This document shows, piece by piece, positions 62,497 through 64,000 of a stretch of DNA of 64,000 nucleotides. The notes under the pieces are model-generated. The model had not been told where the DNA came from, made no database searches, and worked only from the letters and a program-made list of their open reading frames with translations. The stretch's first letter is position 1. The number at the start of each line of letters is the position of its first letter. Origin of the DNA: CAVTLG01 sp963735495. Lineage in GTDB: Bacteria > Chloroflexota > Ktedonobacteria > Ktedonobacterales > Ktedonobacteraceae. A program made the position numbers and the translations under genes. The DNA is taken from NCBI GenBank assembly GCA_963735495.1, contig CAVTLG010000003.1, forward strand, positions 1 to 64,000. Direction: 5' to 3'.

Positions 62497-62592
62497 GGGT
62501 AGGGGCGTCACCTCGCGTGCGCCCTGGCGGCGGTTGCAGAGACACGCTCCTACCCTATTTCTCGACATTTCCCCGCGAGGATGGAGACCCCA
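62497..62592. repeat. Dispersed palindrome family, copy G
   Basis: Arms GGGTAGGGGCGT (62497-62508) and ACGCTCCTACCC (about 62544-62555), inner CACCTCGCGTGCGCCC, tail CGACATTTCCCCGCGAGGAT, GGAGACCCC. The tail supplies the last dozen codons and the TAG stop of the ADP-ribosylglycohydrolase gene (minus strand, 62555). Confidence 0.88.
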
Positions 62593-63424
62593 AAAAAGCC
62601 ATCAACTGCCTATCCAGCGAGCGAATATAATCTCTGCCATACTGACCATTCTCTAACTGCTCGCAGAGATGCGCGGGAAGATCCTGCGCGATCTCCTCAC
62701 AGCAGGAGCCAGCAGCCAGAGCAATGGCAGCGACCGTATCCACATCACCTGAAAATTGAATGCATGTCTTCAACACCTCGCTCATCGCGCTACAGCCAAC
62801 CAGGGCAGTAATTGCCGCTCGCACACTCATCCATCCCTTGGACATCACCTTGCCAGTCCAGGGTACGTCCCAGCGTCCAGGCACATGCGCTTCCAGAAAG
62901 CTACCAAGGGCTTTTTTAGGACCCAGCTTATAGAGGAAATAATGCGTCATGAGCGCGGCTGCGACCGCAGCGTTGATACCATCAGGAGTATTATGTGTCA
63001 CAGCAGCCTGCATGCTACAGCGCTCGATCACCAGGGCAACACTTGGATAGATACCAATTGGCGCGGCGCGCATAGCTGCGCCACTCTTATCGCTGGTTGG
63101 ATTAATCTCCTGGAGAAACTGTTTGCCATCCTGAACATGCAGCAGAAAGTCATAGAAACCGGCTGCATATCCCTCCCTTGGATCGCGCCGAAAGACCTGC
63201 ACAAACCTATCAGCCAGCAACGCAGGTTGCCAGGGTTCCCCTGAAACAATGCTTTCCGTGATAGCCAGACTCATCTGAGTATCGTCCGTGTAGCAACCGG
63301 GCTGAATGCGATGTCTGGGATGTTTCACATAACCGGAAAGGTCATTCCGCCGGAGAACCATCTCCCTATCAACGTATTCAAAACCGGCTCCATATGCATC
63401 ACCGATTGCCAGCTCAAGTAACAT
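62555..63424 (-). CDS. ADP-ribosylglycohydrolase family protein
   Basis: A 289-residue protein: LAIGDAYGAGFEYVDREMVL at the start (the first metal site), GCYTDDTQMSLAITESI (metal-binding TDDT), and FSGDVDTVAAIALAAGS, the second D-x-DT motif. Such enzymes remove ADP-ribose from proteins or nucleic acids, or cleave ADP-ribose derivatives. The 3' end is formed by repeat copy G (SSRGNVEK), so the native C-terminus may have been replaced. The gene is one of several NAD-related functions near the defence area. Confidence 0.9.
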   Translation of the reverse strand: MLLELAIGDAYGAGFEYVDREMVLRRNDLSGYVKHPRHRIQPGCYTDDTQMSLAITESIVSGEPWQPALLADRFVQVFRRDPREGYAAGFYDFLLHVQDGKQFLQEINPTSDKSGAAMRAAPIGIYPSVALVIERCSMQAAVTHNTPDGINAAVAAALMTHYFLYKLGPKKALGSFLEAHVPGRWDVPWTGKVMSKGWMSVRAAITALVGCSAMSEVLKTCIQFSGDVDTVAAIALAAGSCCEEIAQDLPAHLCEQLENGQYGRDYIRSLDRQLMAFLGSPSSRGNVEK

Positions 63425-63473
63425 ATGGTATTCACTCCTTCAGCAGCGAAGTAGCTCCCCTTGAGCAATGCAG

Positions 63474-63917
63474 TCAAACACGCCAGAAGCGCTTCAAGAG
63501 AGAGGGTCGCTGTCGCGTAATAGCTTGCTCGCTATCAATGTGAGAGGTGGTATCCTGGTGACTGCCAACTTCGAGAATAGCTTCCGCTTGTTGTCCAGCA
63601 TATGGCAGATCAATCGTCACCACATCAGCCGGTATAACGACTTTCGTGTGCTCGTTCAACTTCTCCACGATGGTTTGAATGGTTGGAGCGTCCTGATTGA
63701 GATGATGACCCTCGTATGCCAATGTTTTTTTGCTCCCATCGATCTGGATCGTCAGCGTCGTTTTTCTATTATCTAGCCAGGCTTTTAGCACGGTTGCGAC
63801 GGCAGAGGAGGAGAGGATACCCGAACTGATCGCGATGACGACCTGAAGAAGAGCAACATCCTTCTCAGATAGTGCGCCTTTTTTCAAGACAAATGGCAGT
63901 TTGCATGGATTTTCCAT
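63474..63917 (-). CDS. EACC1-like effector-associated protein
   Basis: A 147-residue protein with the core VALLQVVIAISSGILSSSAV, ATVLKAWLDNRKTTLTIQID, GSKKTLAYEGHHLNQDAPTI. The order (hydrophobic helix, L..WL..R, beta hairpin, short helix) resembles EACC1, the constant component of prokaryotic conflict systems that pairs with a variable effector such as a caspase or NTPase gene. No such partner is visible downstream on this strand; it could lie upstream, beyond the window's right edge. The last 83 bases (63918-64000) hold no complete gene. Confidence 0.5.
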   Translation of the reverse strand: MENPCKLPFVLKKGALSEKDVALLQVVIAISSGILSSSAVATVLKAWLDNRKTTLTIQIDGSKKTLAYEGHHLNQDAPTIQTIVEKLNEHTKVVIPADVVTIDLPYAGQQAEAILEVGSHQDTTSHIDSEQAITRQRPSLLKRFWRV

Positions 63918-64000
63918 CCTGCTATTCTCCTGAGAGGTCAGTTGCTGCGACTACTTCTCTTCTTGTCACAGGATTGCCTCTTAGTGTTAAATATACACTA

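Overview
The window is a mosaic of two very different DNAs. Bases 1 to about 16,180 are GC-rich and look like a planctomycete of the Isosphaeraceae/Gemmataceae type: a DUF1559 prepilin-like protein next to a DUF1583 protein, a planctomycete-style ECF sigma factor start, a futalosine-pathway mqnD gene, and GGTGCGTC...GACGCACC palindromes. From about 16,190 to the end the base composition drops and the content looks like a Ktedonobacteria-type Chloroflexota: many TPR, NB-ARC, TIR and CHAT proteins, a PdxR/MocR regulator, a YWT-motif secreted serine protease and a dispersed palindromic repeat. The switch falls inside two truncated genes (mqnD, then an arsB-like gene) with no mobile element between them. 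An assembly chimera is therefore the simplest reading, although a real recombination joint cannot be excluded.

Planctomycete part. 0.06-5.8 kb: an efflux operon (PadR regulator, haem-motif lipoprotein, RND permease, membrane-fusion adaptor) whose reading frame changes many times although each piece stays well conserved. This looks like uncorrected single-base indels. 5.8-7.1 kb: fragments of a dehydrogenase and a sigma factor. 7.8-9.7 kb: two membrane proteins. 10.2-13.3 kb: a frameshifted IS4-type transposase, a truncated DUF1583 gene and an intact DUF1559 gene. 13.4-15.5 kb: palindromic repeats around an intact IS110-family transposase. 15.7-16.2 kb: the start of mqnD.

Chloroflexota part. 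16.2-34.4 kb is mostly housekeeping and accessory metabolism: arsB, recQ, CHRD protein, TPR protein, molybdenum hydroxylase large subunit (frameshifted), aquaporin, acetyltransferase, Na+/H+ antiporter, MOSC, APC permease, PdxR-like regulator and a secreted protease pair. 34.4-44.5 kb: an XRE/NB-ARC/TPR regulator, tRNA-Asp, a GCS2 ligase, a ferritin-like gene with an in-frame TGA, a nitroreductase, a VIT1-like transporter and small membrane/HMA proteins. 44.6-49.6 kb: a three-gene locus joining a TIR-NB-ARC-TPR sensor to a CHAT-TIR fusion. 49.8-53.1 kb: an ECF sigma factor coupled to what looks like a dead M48-type membrane protease. 53.1-59.8 kb: a defence island with an IS630 remnant, two unknown genes plus MazG, a PD-(D/E)XK/DUF5655 nuclease, a coiled-coil Mrr-type nuclease, an hsdR remnant and a Kiwa (kwaA-kwaB) system. 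60.5-63.9 kb: a beta-helix surface protein, SRPBCC, ADP-ribosylglycohydrolase and an EACC1-like conflict-system component.

The main candidates for new biology are: (1) the TIR-STAND plus CHAT-TIR locus, where shared TIR domains could link an NLR-like sensor to a caspase-like protease; (2) a family of about 60-bp palindromes with a conserved tail that sit at gene ends, provide stop codons for two genes and are embedded in frame in the TIR-STAND gene; and (3) the defence island in which kwaB has landed directly on an hsdR fragment.
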